Under the pieces are notes generated by a model. It was not told the DNA's origin. It saw only the letters and a program-made list of their open reading frames with translations, and did no database searches. From Oscillospiraceae bacterium (GTDB taxonomy: Bacteria > Bacillota > Clostridia > Oscillospirales > Ruminococcaceae): 64,000 nt of DNA. Positions within the stretch are counted from its first letter, which is position 1. Every line of letters starts with the position of its first letter. This document shows positions 54,074 to 61,924 of the stretch, one piece after another. Both the position numbers and the translations under genes were made by a program. The DNA is taken from positions 37,848-101,847 of the forward strand of contig JAJQDP010000024.1 of NCBI GenBank assembly GCA_021202155.1. The letters are read 5' to 3'.

Positions 54074-55480
54074 TTAGCCTATTGCGCCCTTCATCTCAAG
54101 ACGGATGAGGTTATTCATCTCGACGGCGTACTCGAGCGGAAGCTCCTTCGAGACGTTGTCTGCGAAACCGCCAACAATCATCGCCCTTGCGTCCTCCTCA
54201 GAAATGCCGCGGGACATCAGATAGAAGACAGCGTCATCGCTGATTCTGCCGATTCTTGCCTCGTGACCGACATCTGCGTCGCCGGTACGAATATCCATAG
54301 CCGGGATTGTGTCGGAACGGGAGATGTCGTCAAGCATCAGAGACTGGCAGGAAACCGCCGCCTTGCTCTTGTGGGCGTTCTTGCCTACTGTCACGGAGCT
54401 ACGGAAGGTGCTGATTCCGCCGTCCTTGGAGATTGATTTTGTGTTGATATATGAGGAGGTGTTCTCGCCGATGTGAACTACCTTCGCACCGGTATCAAGG
54501 TTCTGACCCTTGCCGGCGAATGTGATTCCGGTGAACTCCATGCGGGAATTCTCGCCCTTCAAAATTGTCATCGGGTACAAGTAGGACACATGCGAGCCAA
54601 AGGAACCGGAAACCCACTCCATCGTGCCGCCTTCTTCAACGGTTGCGCGCTTGGTGTTGAGGTTATACATGTTCTTCGACCAATTTTCGATAGTTGAATA
54701 TCTGAGGCGAGCGTTCTTGCCGACAAATAGCTCTACACATCCCGCGTGAAGATTCGCGACGTTATATTTGGGAGCGGAACAGCCCTCGATGAAGTGGAGG
54801 TCTGCGCCCTCGTCAACGATAATAAGCGTATGCTCAAACTGTCCGGCACCAGGGGCGTTCAGTCTGAAATAGGACTGAAGCGGGATTTCAACCTTGACTT
54901 TCGGCGGGACATAAACGAACGAGCCGCCTGACCAGACTGCACCATGGAGTGCCGCAAACTTGTGGTCGGTTGGCTTGACGAGCTTCATGAAGTGGCTTCT
55001 TATCATGTCGGCATATTCGCCGTGCATTGCACTTTCGAGGTCGGTATAGACGACGCCCATCGCGGCGACTTCCTCGCGGACGTTATGATAGACGAGCTCG
55101 GAATCGTACTGAGCTCCAACTCCTGCCAGAGATTTTCTCTCAGCCTGCGGAATTCCAAGACGCTCGAAAGTGTCTTTGATTTCGTCGGGAACATCGCTCC
55201 ACTTGGCACTCATCTTTGTATTCGGGCGGACGTAGGTTACGATGTTATCCATGTCCAAGCCGTCAATCGGCGGTCCCCAGTTCGGGACTTCCATCCGGTT
55301 ATATATCTGAAGAGACTGCAGGCGGAAGAGGTTCATCCACGCCGGGTCATTCTTCTCCTTTGAGATTTTATCGACGATTTCTTCGGTGAGACCGGCTTTA
55401 AGCTTGTAGTTGTCGGTATCAACATTTCGGAAATCGTACATGTTGCGGTCGATGCTTTCGACCTGACTCTTTTCTTTCAT
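54074..55480 (-). CDS. sufB: Fe-S assembly protein SufB
   Basis: A 468-aa scaffold subunit where nascent Fe-S clusters are built. N-terminal MYDFRNVDTDNYK, FVYVPPKVKVEIPLQSYFR, HFIEGCSAPKYNVANLHAG and GHEARIGRISDDAVFYLMSRG are typical of SufB. I start at 55480, 7 nt behind the sufC stop; an in-frame ATG at 55546 lies inside sufC. The ribosome site is GGAAAGTGAG, loosely spaced. Confidence 0.95.
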   Translation of the reverse strand: MKEKSQVESIDRNMYDFRNVDTDNYKLKAGLTEEIVDKISKEKNDPAWMNLFRLQSLQIYNRMEVPNWGPPIDGLDMDNIVTYVRPNTKMSAKWSDVPDEIKDTFERLGIPQAERKSLAGVGAQYDSELVYHNVREEVAAMGVVYTDLESAMHGEYADMIRSHFMKLVKPTDHKFAALHGAVWSGGSFVYVPPKVKVEIPLQSYFRLNAPGAGQFEHTLIIVDEGADLHFIEGCSAPKYNVANLHAGCVELFVGKNARLRYSTIENWSKNMYNLNTKRATVEEGGTMEWVSGSFGSHVSYLYPMTILKGENSRMEFTGITFAGKGQNLDTGAKVVHIGENTSSYINTKSISKDGGISTFRSSVTVGKNAHKSKAAVSCQSLMLDDISRSDTIPAMDIRTGDADVGHEARIGRISDDAVFYLMSRGISEEDARAMIVGGFADNVSKELPLEYAVEMNNLIRLEMKGAIG

Positions 55481-55487
55481 CGTGCAC

Positions 55488-56240
55488 TCACTTTCCAGCC
55501 ATTTCGATATACTTCTCGTAACCGTTTTCGTTGATGTCGTCGACAACTGAGGCGTCGCCGTCTGCGACTATGTGACCGTCAACTATTACGTGGGTCTTAT
55601 CTATATCGAATGCATCAAGGATTCTTGTTGAGTGGGTGATGACGAGGAGTGCGCCGTTCTCTTCTTCTAAGTATGTCTTGATTCCCTTTGAGACGAGCCT
55701 TACTGCGTCGACGTCAAGACCGGAGTCGGTCTCATCAAGGATTGCAAGCTTCGGTCGGAACATGAGAAGCTGCAAAATTTCCGTCTTCTTTTTCTCACCG
55801 CCTGAGAAGCCGACGTTCAGGTCTCTCTTGGCATAAGACGGGTCAAGTTGAAGGAGCTCCATTGCGGCGGCAAGCTTCTTCTTGAAGTCAAAGAGTTTGA
55901 TTCTCTTGCCGGTTCTCTGCTCTAAGGCACTGCGGAGGAAGCTCTCAACGCTGAGACCGGGGACTTCAAGAGGCGTCTGGAACGAGAGGAATATTCCCGC
56001 CTTAGCTCTCTTGTCGGGGGATTCAGAGGTTATATCTTCGCCCGAGAAAATGATTTTGCCTGAGTCTATTGTGTACTGGGGATTACCCATCAGGGCATAA
56101 CCGAGGGTGGACTTGCCCGCCCCGTTCGGTCCCATCAGGACATGGGCTTCTCCCTCATTAATCTGCATGTTTACATCATGCAGTATGTGTTTATCGTCAA
56201 TCGAAACGTTTAGATTACTGACTTTCAAAAGTGTGGACAC
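55488..56240 (-). CDS. sufC: Fe-S assembly ATPase SufC
   Basis: A 250-aa ABC-type ATPase with Walker A GPNGAGKST, signature VGFSGGEKKKTEIL and Walker B LAILDETDSGLD, which has the SufC-typical DETDSGLD. It drives the SufBCD complex. I start at the GTG at 56240 (GGAGAG upstream); an in-frame ATG 150 nt further upstream (56390) would lie in front of the promoter at 56325-56353. It is the first gene of the suf operon. Confidence 0.95.
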   Translation of the reverse strand: MSTLLKVSNLNVSIDDKHILHDVNMQINEGEAHVLMGPNGAGKSTLGYALMGNPQYTIDSGKIIFSGEDITSESPDKRAKAGIFLSFQTPLEVPGLSVESFLRSALEQRTGKRIKLFDFKKKLAAAMELLQLDPSYAKRDLNVGFSGGEKKKTEILQLLMFRPKLAILDETDSGLDVDAVRLVSKGIKTYLEEENGALLVITHSTRILDAFDIDKTHVIVDGHIVADGDASVVDDINENGYEKYIEMAGK

Positions 56241-56269
56241 TGATTTCACTCTCCGTAATTTTATTAATC

Positions 56270-56281
56270 GCCGCAAGCGGC
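56270..56281 (-). promoter_or_regulatory. Hairpin in the suf leader
   Basis: GCCGC and GCGGC flank AA in the transcribed leader of sufC, about 30 nt before the GTG start. It could stabilise the mRNA or take part in regulation. Confidence 0.35.
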
Positions 56282-56324
56282 AGTTTACACATTTAAAAAC
56301 CAACCGCGAAGGTAGGTTAAAGAT

Positions 56325-56353
56325 ATAGTAGCACATTGGGAGCAAGTTGTCAA
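56325..56353 (-). promoter_or_regulatory. Promoter of the suf operon
   Basis: On the minus strand, TTGACA (56353-56348) and TACTAT (56330-56325) are 17 bp apart and point into sufC. No copy of the rrf2 palindrome overlaps it; only weak similarity is seen. Confidence 0.65.
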
Positions 56354-56397
56354 GGGAATCTGCCCCATTTTGCGGGTCACAAATCAACATTTTTGCT

Positions 56398-56431
56398 GGG
56401 ACTTGAAATCAAGTCCCCGATGATGTATACT
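56398..56431 (+). promoter_or_regulatory. Promoter and palindromic operator of the Rrf2 gene
   Basis: TTGAAA (56403-56408) and TATACT (56426-56431) are 17 bp apart. A perfect inverted repeat GGGACTTGA-AA-TCAAGTCCC (56398-56417) covers the -35 box, a position expected for an autorepressor site. Confidence 0.7.
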
Positions 56432-56454
56432 AATATCAGATAGGAGTGACTATT

Positions 56455-56859
56455 ATGTTTATCTCATCAAAGGGCAGATATGCCTTAAGAGTTGTTGTTG
56501 ATATAGCCGAGAGGGAGACTTCAGAATATATCCCGCTTAAGGAGATTGCCGACAGTCAGCACCTCTCGGAAAAATACCTCGAAGCCATCGTCAAGAGCCT
56601 GGTTTCGGGCGGAGTTCTGGAAGGTCAGAGAGGAAAAGGCGGCGGCTACAAGCTGAGCTGTCCACCGGAAAAATGCACTGTTGGCGAAATCCTGCGACTT
56701 ACAGAGGGCGAACTCGCCCCGGTCTCCTGCGTTGACAAGTCCGTCGAGCAGTGCGAACGCCGCTACGAGTGCCGGTCCTACCCCATGTGGCAAGGGCTTG
56801 ATAAGATGATTTCGGAGTATCTGGATGGGTTTACGATTCGGGATTTGATGAGGAGTTGA
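56455..56859 (+). CDS. Rrf2-family transcriptional regulator (IscR/SufR-like)
   Basis: A 134-aa winged-helix regulator. The N-terminal half is the DNA-binding domain (GRYALRVVVDIAE, SEKYLEAIVKSLVSGGVL). Cysteines C92, C100 and C106 match the spacing type of the [2Fe-2S] ligands of IscR. It is divergent from the suf operon, so Fe-S-dependent control of suf is likely (inference from position). I start at the ATG at 56455, with AGGAG upstream. Confidence 0.9.
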   Translation: MFISSKGRYALRVVVDIAERETSEYIPLKEIADSQHLSEKYLEAIVKSLVSGGVLEGQRGKGGGYKLSCPPEKCTVGEILRLTEGELAPVSCVDKSVEQCERRYECRSYPMWQGLDKMISEYLDGFTIRDLMRS

Positions 56860-56938
56860 CAGTCGCTATTTCGCGGCGACGCGCCCCCACTGCGGGGCGC
56901 ACCCCTCCACCACCGGCTTCGCCGGCGGTCCCCCTCCG

Positions 56939-57073
56939 GAAGTTCGCTTGCGAACTTCATTTCAGAGGGAGGCTATTTTCGTTCTATGCAAGCTTTATAC
57001 GAGAAGTACAAACGCGCTTCGCGCGCCCTCTCAGTCGCTTCGCGACAGCTCTCCCAGAGGGAGAGCCAAGTTT
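56939..57073. repeat. Mosaic of GC-rich palindromes (REP-like)
   Basis: Short inverted repeats follow each other with TTCG- or TTGCG-like turns: GTTCGCTTGCGAAC, GCGCTTCGCGC, GTCGCTTCGCGAC, GGCTCTCCCTCTGGGAGAG on the minus strand. TTCGCTTGCGAACTTC recurs at about 59164-59182, so this is a dispersed element. Confidence 0.6.
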
Positions 57074-57083
57074 GCATCATCTC

Positions 57084-57112
57084 AAAAAGCCGGCGTGATT
57101 ACGCGTCGGCTT
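57084..57112 (-). terminator. Terminator-like hairpin before the exporter operon
   Basis: AAGCCG/CGGCTT and GCGT/ACGC form a stem (57087-57112) with a T-run only on the minus strand. No minus-strand gene precedes it, so its role is unclear. Related hairpins occur at 61530 and 63379. Confidence 0.4.
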
Positions 57113-57133
57113 AAATCTTAATGAAATCTTAAT
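57110..57133 (+). promoter_or_regulatory. Response-regulator-type operator, site B
   Basis: CTTAAA (57110-57115), CTTAAT (57117-57122) and CTTAAT (57128-57133); the last two are 11 bp apart. From 57113 the sequence matches the operator at 61931-61951 at 20 of 21 positions. It ends 10 bp before the -35 box. Confidence 0.65.
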
Positions 57134-57143
57134 AATTATCGAG

Positions 57144-57172
57144 TTGCATTAATTGAGAGGATATGGTATACT
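57144..57172 (+). promoter_or_regulatory. Operator-linked promoter of the exporter operon
   Basis: TTGCAT (57144-57149) and TATACT (57167-57172) are 17 bp apart. Same layout as at 61962-61990, including ATGG directly before the -10. Confidence 0.65.
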
Positions 57173-57240
57173 ATTAACATAGAGTGAACAATTGGCTCAA
57201 AGCTACTCTAAATATAAATATATCCTCCTAAAGTTTTTCA

Positions 57241-57260
57241 ATTCGTGAAAATTCGTGAAA
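57241..57260 (+). repeat. Tandem 10-bp repeat before a second promoter
   Basis: ATTCGTGAAA occurs twice in tandem, 4 bp before a TTGACA box. A 10-bp unit on one face of the helix fits a regulator site. Confidence 0.6.
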
Positions 57261-57264
57261 TCTC

Positions 57265-57291
57265 TTGACAAAACAGTTAGGGGGGTATAAT
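57265..57291 (+). promoter_or_regulatory. Second promoter candidate of the exporter operon
   Basis: A perfect TTGACA (57265-57270) and a perfect TATAAT (57286-57291), but only 15 bp apart; a GGGGGG tract fills the end of the spacer. The short spacer is often seen in activator-dependent promoters (MerR type, inference). Confidence 0.5.
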
Positions 57292-57322
57292 ATTTATATA
57301 ACTTTGTAAAGGAGAAGATACT

Positions 57323-59101
57323 ATGAAAAAACTGAAAACCTTCTTAGAAACTAACAAGCTTTTCTTTGAAATCGCTTGGAAATCGCACAAGTCTTACTTC
57401 TTTATCTACATCATAACGACCTTGTATGGGTTTATCAGCAATATGCTGCTGATTTACCTGCCAAAGATGTCGTTGAACGCTTTTCTCTATAAGGAAGACC
57501 TGTGGCTGGGTGTCGGGTATATTTGCGGATATATCCTGATTATCTCGGTGTGGGCGTATGTCGAGCGGAGACTGACGCTCAAGCAGAGCATGAACACTCA
57601 GTATATCAGCGTCGAGCTTCGGGAGCATATCTACAGAAAGATGAACGAAAACAGTATGCTGGCGTTCGAGGACAGCAGTGAGTATGATGCGCTTCAGAAG
57701 GCTCTGAACTATACATATGTCGGTGCGGATGAAGTCATAAACATACTCTCGCAGATGATCACCTGCATCTTAACCTTGATAGGCGTTTCGTACATCGTCG
57801 GTCAGGTCAGCGTTATAATCGTGATTATAATCTTCGCAACTCTGATTCTGTCCCATCTCTGCATGAACAAGGTCAACGATTTGTGGTTCAAGTATCAGAA
57901 CACCGAACGTTTGCCGAAGGTCAGACTCTTGCAGTATTTGCAGAGGCTTTTCAATGAGAAGGACTATGTCTCCACCGTCAAGCTGAATGAGGCTTTCGAC
58001 TATTCAATAGAGACGGTCAACGAAAAGGGCATGGCTATTGCTATTGAGGGCAACAAGAAGGACAGGCAGAGATTCAGGTGGAATTACCTTGCAATCATCC
58101 TCGGCAATGTTCAGCTTCTTTCGGCATACCTCTACTTCGGATATATGCTGTTTGCGGGACTGCTCGATGTCGCCACCTATTCGGCACTGTTTGTGGCTGT
58201 CCAGCAGTTTACGCAGAATTTTAACAGCTTCTTAGGACTGTTCATAAATCTCAAGAACAACGTCAACGAGGCATCATTCTATATGGATTATATCAAAGAT
58301 GAGAAGTATGTCCAGAATGGCACTGAGAAGATTGACAACTGCGAGGAAATCGCGCTCGAAAACGTCAGCTTCAAATATCCGAATCAGGGGCAGAATGCGC
58401 TGAATGACGTTTCATTCTCGATTAAAGCCGGTTCAAGAATTGCAATCGTCGGTGAGAACGGCGCAGGAAAGACGACGCTTCTTAAGCTGATTTTAGCACT
58501 CTATCCTCCGACGAGCGGAAAGATTCTCATTAACGGCGAAACCGATATAAACGATGTGGATTTGTCCTCGTGGTACAAGCAGTTGTCGGTTGTCTTGCAG
58601 AACTCGGTGAATATCCCGCTTACTCTGGAAGAAAATATCGCTTTCCGTGGCGAGAAAGATATTGATTCCGGCAAGATCGAGGACAGTATCAGGTTCTCCG
58701 GCTTGGAGGAGAAAATCGACTCTCTTCCGAAGAAAGAAAAGAGCGTTTTCTCCACGAGATTTGATAAAGAGGGCGTTGATTTCTCCGGCGGCGAGAAGCA
58801 GAAAATCTCTATTGCCAGAGCTTACTACAGGGATGCCAATATTCTGGTCTTCGATGAGCCGTCGAGTGCTTTAGATCCGAATGCCGAGTATGAATTCTTC
58901 AAGAAAATCTACGAGCTCGGCAGAGATAAAACGGTTATTTTCGTTTCGCACAGGCTCTCGACAGTCGTCAAGGCTGACCAGATTATCGTCATAGACAAGG
59001 GACAGGTTGCCGAAATGGGAACGCATGATGAGCTGATGGCTCGGAATGGCTTGTACTGCGAGATGTTCACAAAGCAGGCGGAGAATTATATTGCGGAATA
59101 A
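57323..59101 (+). CDS. Peptide-exporter-type ABC transporter (first of pair)
   Basis: A half-transporter of 592 aa: a membrane domain (residues 1-300) with about six helices and a nucleotide-binding domain with Walker A GENGAGKTT (from residue 377), signature FSGGEKQKISIARA, Walker B ILVFDEPSSALD and H-loop VSHRLST. All catalytic motifs are intact. No peptidase C39 domain is present. The tail LYCEMFTKQAENYIAE resembles lantibiotic exporters of the NisT/SpaT class. AAAGGAG precedes the ATG. No precursor peptide gene was found, so the cargo is unknown. Confidence 0.85.
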   Translation: MKKLKTFLETNKLFFEIAWKSHKSYFFIYIITTLYGFISNMLLIYLPKMSLNAFLYKEDLWLGVGYICGYILIISVWAYVERRLTLKQSMNTQYISVELREHIYRKMNENSMLAFEDSSEYDALQKALNYTYVGADEVINILSQMITCILTLIGVSYIVGQVSVIIVIIIFATLILSHLCMNKVNDLWFKYQNTERLPKVRLLQYLQRLFNEKDYVSTVKLNEAFDYSIETVNEKGMAIAIEGNKKDRQRFRWNYLAIILGNVQLLSAYLYFGYMLFAGLLDVATYSALFVAVQQFTQNFNSFLGLFINLKNNVNEASFYMDYIKDEKYVQNGTEKIDNCEEIALENVSFKYPNQGQNALNDVSFSIKAGSRIAIVGENGAGKTTLLKLILALYPPTSGKILINGETDINDVDLSSWYKQLSVVLQNSVNIPLTLEENIAFRGEKDIDSGKIEDSIRFSGLEEKIDSLPKKEKSVFSTRFDKEGVDFSGGEKQKISIARAYYRDANILVFDEPSSALDPNAEYEFFKKIYELGRDKTVIFVSHRLSTVVKADQIIVIDKGQVAEMGTHDELMARNGLYCEMFTKQAENYIAE

Positions 59102-59294
59102 AGCATCTCGGGCGCAATGCGCTCGTGTCGCCCGCACACCTCTCAATCGGAGTTTGTGAAGCAAATTCGCTTGCGAACTTCTGCGCTCCCCTTGACAAAA
59201 TTTTGGCGGAGGGTAAAATGTTAATTGAAACCTTTTTGCTCATTTTGGTGTCTATAATAGTGTAGGAATAGCATGAAAGGAGAAACAAAAAAAC
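59102..59294. other. Spacer between exporter 1 and the receiver-like gene
   Basis: 193 bp. It holds GGGCG/CGCCC inverted repeats (near 59112-59133), a copy of the TTCGCTTGCGAACTTC element (near 59164-59182), a TATAAT-like -10 at 59253-59258 and the AAAGGAG ribosome site before 59295. No gene seen. Confidence 0.5.
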
Positions 59295-59684
59295 ATGCCC
59301 AAAATCAAAATATTATTTATTCAGGAGAAGAAGGTCAAGAAGGGAGCGATAAGCTTAAGTGACCTGATTGAGAACGAGGTGCCGGACACATATGAGTTTG
59401 AGCATGTCAATGCGAAAGAGGATATTATCAGCAAAGTGGCGGAGTTCAGCCCGCAGATAGTTTTCATATCTAACAGCAAGGCTTATGACATCTTTGAACT
59501 GGTACAGAGAATAAAAGGGCTTGACTCTGAGATTGTGATTCTGGCAATGGTGTTCACCGATTTCGACTCCGAGCGGGAGATGATGGACAGGCTTACCGAC
59601 TTGGGAGCTTACAAATGCTATACTTCTCAGCTTTCGGTAGATTCGCTGATCCACGATATGTTTGTATCCCTTAATATGGAATAA
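59295..59684 (+). CDS. Stand-alone degenerate receiver-like protein
   Basis: A 129-aa protein that fills one receiver (CheY-like) domain. The pattern KIKILFIQEK, FSPQIVFISNSKAYDIFELVQRIK, IVILAMV and GAYKCYTSQLSVDSLI follows a response-regulator fold. Key residues are missing: the acidic pair is Q10-E11, the phospho-acceptor Asp position is S59, the switch Thr/Ser lies in AMV, and the conserved Lys is S111. So it is unlikely to be phosphorylated and lacks an output domain. It sits between two ABC exporters. It could bind a kinase, a transporter or another regulator. Confidence 0.75.
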   Translation: MPKIKILFIQEKKVKKGAISLSDLIENEVPDTYEFEHVNAKEDIISKVAEFSPQIVFISNSKAYDIFELVQRIKGLDSEIVILAMVFTDFDSEREMMDRLTDLGAYKCYTSQLSVDSLIHDMFVSLNME

Positions 59685-59696
59685 GCGAGGTGTCGT

Positions 59697-61514
59697 ATGA
59701 AAGAGAAAAGACGAGTACAGTTAGACGACATGATAAGCTCGTTCCGGGAAATATGGAAATATGATAAGAGGCTGTTTCTGATACTTATTGTTACGGTCTT
59801 TATCAATGCGTTAAGACCATTTCCAAATATCATATTGTCGGGACTGATTATAGACAGCATTTCTCAGAAAGAGGCATATTCACAGATTGTCTTCTATGTT
59901 CTTCTGATGTTAGGGTCGATATTTGTCCTTGAAGCTATCAGTATCTATTTAGGGAAAATCAAAGAGTATCTCTTTTTGAAGTTCACAAACAGACTTAACA
60001 ACGACATCAGCCAGAAGTGCCTGAACATGGACTACGAGCAGTTCAACGATACTTCTTTTCAGGACAGCATACAGCTCACGAATCAGATTGCTCAGGGCAA
60101 CAATTACTTTACCAGTATCACAACGGTGTTTGATACGCTATCGAATATCATCTCACTGATAGGTATAATTGCCATTATGACGATGCTGAACAAATGGCTG
60201 TTTCTGATTGCTGTGGCTCTGATTGGCTTGCAGTCGGTTTTGCAAATCGTAAGGCAGAAATACAACCTGCAGTTTCAGAATGACTCCTCAAGAGAACAGC
60301 GACGGCTCGGATATGTGTCTCAGATTCCGAAAAACATCCCTGCAAAGAAAGACATTGATATGTTTGACCTTCGGAGTTATGTTTTCAGTAAAATTGAGCA
60401 TTTCCAGAAGAATATCCTCAGGCTCAACCTGCGCCGGATCAAGAAAGACGGTGTGATAAACTTAGCAACTTTCTTTCTCACCACGATATTCCAGATTTCA
60501 GCTTATCTTCTGATTGGAATAGATGCGCTGAAAGGCACAATCTCGGTCGGTGAGTTCACGATGGGAATTGCATCACTCATCAGCTTCATGTCGGCGTTCT
60601 CGTATGTGGCGACGAATATGCTGAACTTCAACAACAGTCTTAGCTATATCCATATGTATAAATCCTTCCTTACATATGAAAGCAAGTTTGACGATGACAA
60701 GGGATTGACGCTGAAAGACTTAAACCTTGACGACATTGAAATCGAGTTTAAGAACGTGTCGTTCCGCTATCCTAACAGCACTTCTTATGTTCTCAAGAAC
60801 ATCAATCTGAAGCTCAGCAGTAAGGAAAAACTCGCCGTTGTAGGCTATAACGGAGCAGGAAAAACGACTTTCACGTTACTTCTTACCAGAATGTATGAAC
60901 CGACAGAGGGCGAAATCCTCCTCAACGGAATAAACATCCAGAAGATAAACTATCGGGATTACCTGAAAATCTTCTCGGCAGTAAATCAGGATTTCTTCCT
61001 GTTCCCGTTCACCATTCTTGAAAACGTCGCTGGAAAGAGCGAGGTCACGGACGAAGAAAAAGAAAAGCTCATGGAGCTGTGCCAAAGTGTTGGAATGGAA
61101 GAAAGAATCGGGAGGATGTATCGCGGCTTGGACACGCCCATCACAAAGGAGCTGTTTGCAGCAGGAATAGATTTGTCGGGCGGAGAAAGGCAGAAGATTG
61201 CGATTTTGCGCTCACTCTATAAAGACTCTCCTGTCCTCATCCTTGACGAACCGACTGCCGCCCTTGACCCGATTGCCGAATGCGAGATATACCGCAACTT
61301 TGCAGACATATCCGACGGTAAGCTCACGGTGTATATCTCCCACAGAATCAACAGCACACGCTTCTGCGACAAGATAGCCGTGTTCGACCATGGTCAGATT
61401 AAGGAGTATGGGACGTTCGAGGAGTTAATGAACTTACACGGACTGTACTATACTTTCTTTGAAACGCAGGCGGAGTTTTATGTCAAGGCGAATATGGAAA
61501 AGGAAGAGGAGTAA
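59697..61514 (+). CDS. Peptide-exporter-type ABC transporter (second of pair)
   Basis: A half-transporter of 605 aa, with Walker A GYNGAGKTT (from residue 383), signature LSGGERQKIAILRS, Walker B LILDEPTAALD and ISHRINS. Membrane domain 1-310 has about six helices. Its tail, GLYYTFFETQAEFYVKA, matches the LYxxFxxQAExY pattern of exporter 1, so the two are related and may form a heterodimer or act in sequence. GAGGTG precedes the ATG. It starts 12 nt after the receiver-like gene, so the two are co-transcribed. Confidence 0.85.
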   Translation: MKEKRRVQLDDMISSFREIWKYDKRLFLILIVTVFINALRPFPNIILSGLIIDSISQKEAYSQIVFYVLLMLGSIFVLEAISIYLGKIKEYLFLKFTNRLNNDISQKCLNMDYEQFNDTSFQDSIQLTNQIAQGNNYFTSITTVFDTLSNIISLIGIIAIMTMLNKWLFLIAVALIGLQSVLQIVRQKYNLQFQNDSSREQRRLGYVSQIPKNIPAKKDIDMFDLRSYVFSKIEHFQKNILRLNLRRIKKDGVINLATFFLTTIFQISAYLLIGIDALKGTISVGEFTMGIASLISFMSAFSYVATNMLNFNNSLSYIHMYKSFLTYESKFDDDKGLTLKDLNLDDIEIEFKNVSFRYPNSTSYVLKNINLKLSSKEKLAVVGYNGAGKTTFTLLLTRMYEPTEGEILLNGINIQKINYRDYLKIFSAVNQDFFLFPFTILENVAGKSEVTDEEKEKLMELCQSVGMEERIGRMYRGLDTPITKELFAAGIDLSGGERQKIAILRSLYKDSPVLILDEPTAALDPIAECEIYRNFADISDGKLTVYISHRINSTRFCDKIAVFDHGQIKEYGTFEELMNLHGLYYTFFETQAEFYVKANMEKEEE

Positions 61515-61529
61515 ATGGCAAAACCAACA

Positions 61530-61560
61530 AAGCCGACATGGTAAAACGTCGGCTTTTCTT
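61530..61560 (+). terminator. Terminator of the exporter operon
   Basis: AAGCCGAC (61530-61537) and GTCGGCTT (61548-61555) form the stem, followed by TTCTT. It lies directly behind exporter 2. Confidence 0.8.
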
Positions 61561-61563
61561 ATG

Positions 61564-61859
61564 CTATGATATTCTGAAATGCCCCACGATGTCATCACGA
61601 TGTTCCAGAATATCCGTCTGGTCGTCAATGCCGTCACCGTCATGGTCAACAGAGCTTACATACTCGGTAATGCCGAAATCCTCGGAGGAATACTTCTCCA
61701 CGGAATCAACCTGCTGTGTACCCCCCGAAATAATTCCGCCAAATCTCTGATAGAGTGCTGAGCGATGGGTGATAAAAAATACACCGACCAAGCTAATACA
61801 ATCAGAATAATAAGCTTAATAAGTCTTCCTACTCCCGATTTTCTTGTTTTCGATTTCAT
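61564..61859 (-). pseudogene. Broken DUF1287-like gene
   Basis: A leftward gene starts at 61859 (MKSKTRKSGVGRLIKLIILI, one membrane helix). The reading frame then breaks near the middle, and the other frame continues with SSEDFGITEYVSSVDHDGDG and IDDQTDILE, a clear match to the conserved N-terminal motif of DUF1287 proteins. It then ends at once with HRDDIVGHFRIS, which resembles the very end of the same family. So a frameshift plus a large internal deletion are likely. Two overlapping frames are otherwise open from 61564 to 61919. Only sequencing errors would rescue the shift; they would not restore the missing middle. Confidence 0.65.
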
Positions 61860-61890
61860 AAAATCACCTGCTGTTAAAGATTGTGACCTC

Positions 61891-61919
61891 ATGATAGCAA
61901 ATGAAATAGCGGAAATCAA
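61891..61919 (-). promoter_or_regulatory. Leftward promoter of the broken gene
   Basis: On the minus strand, TTGATT (61919-61914) and TATCAT (61896-61891) are 17 bp apart. CTTAAT (61930-61925) ends 5 bp upstream of the -35, the same distance as in module 2 at 41184. Confidence 0.6.
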
Positions 61920-61924
61920 GAATT

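Larger units (their letters stand above)
56860..57322. other. Intergenic region with palindrome mosaic and exporter promoters
   Basis: About 463 bp without a supported gene. The left half (56868-57085) is GC-rich and packed with short palindromes, such as GTTCGCTTGCGAAC and GTCGCTTCGCGAC, and a CTCTCCCAGAGGGAGAG stem. Then follow a hairpin at 57084-57112, the operator at 57110-57133 and two promoter candidates leading to the exporter gene. Confidence 0.65.

Noticed and set aside
57184..57231. Possible 15-codon peptide starting GTG before exporter 1
   Set aside because: It has no ribosome site, lies at the predicted transcript start and looks unlike a leader peptide, so a cargo peptide is not supported.
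57279..57291. GGGGGG-TATAAT as a copper-type (CsoR) operator
   Set aside because: Only one half site is present; CsoR-type operators are inverted repeats.
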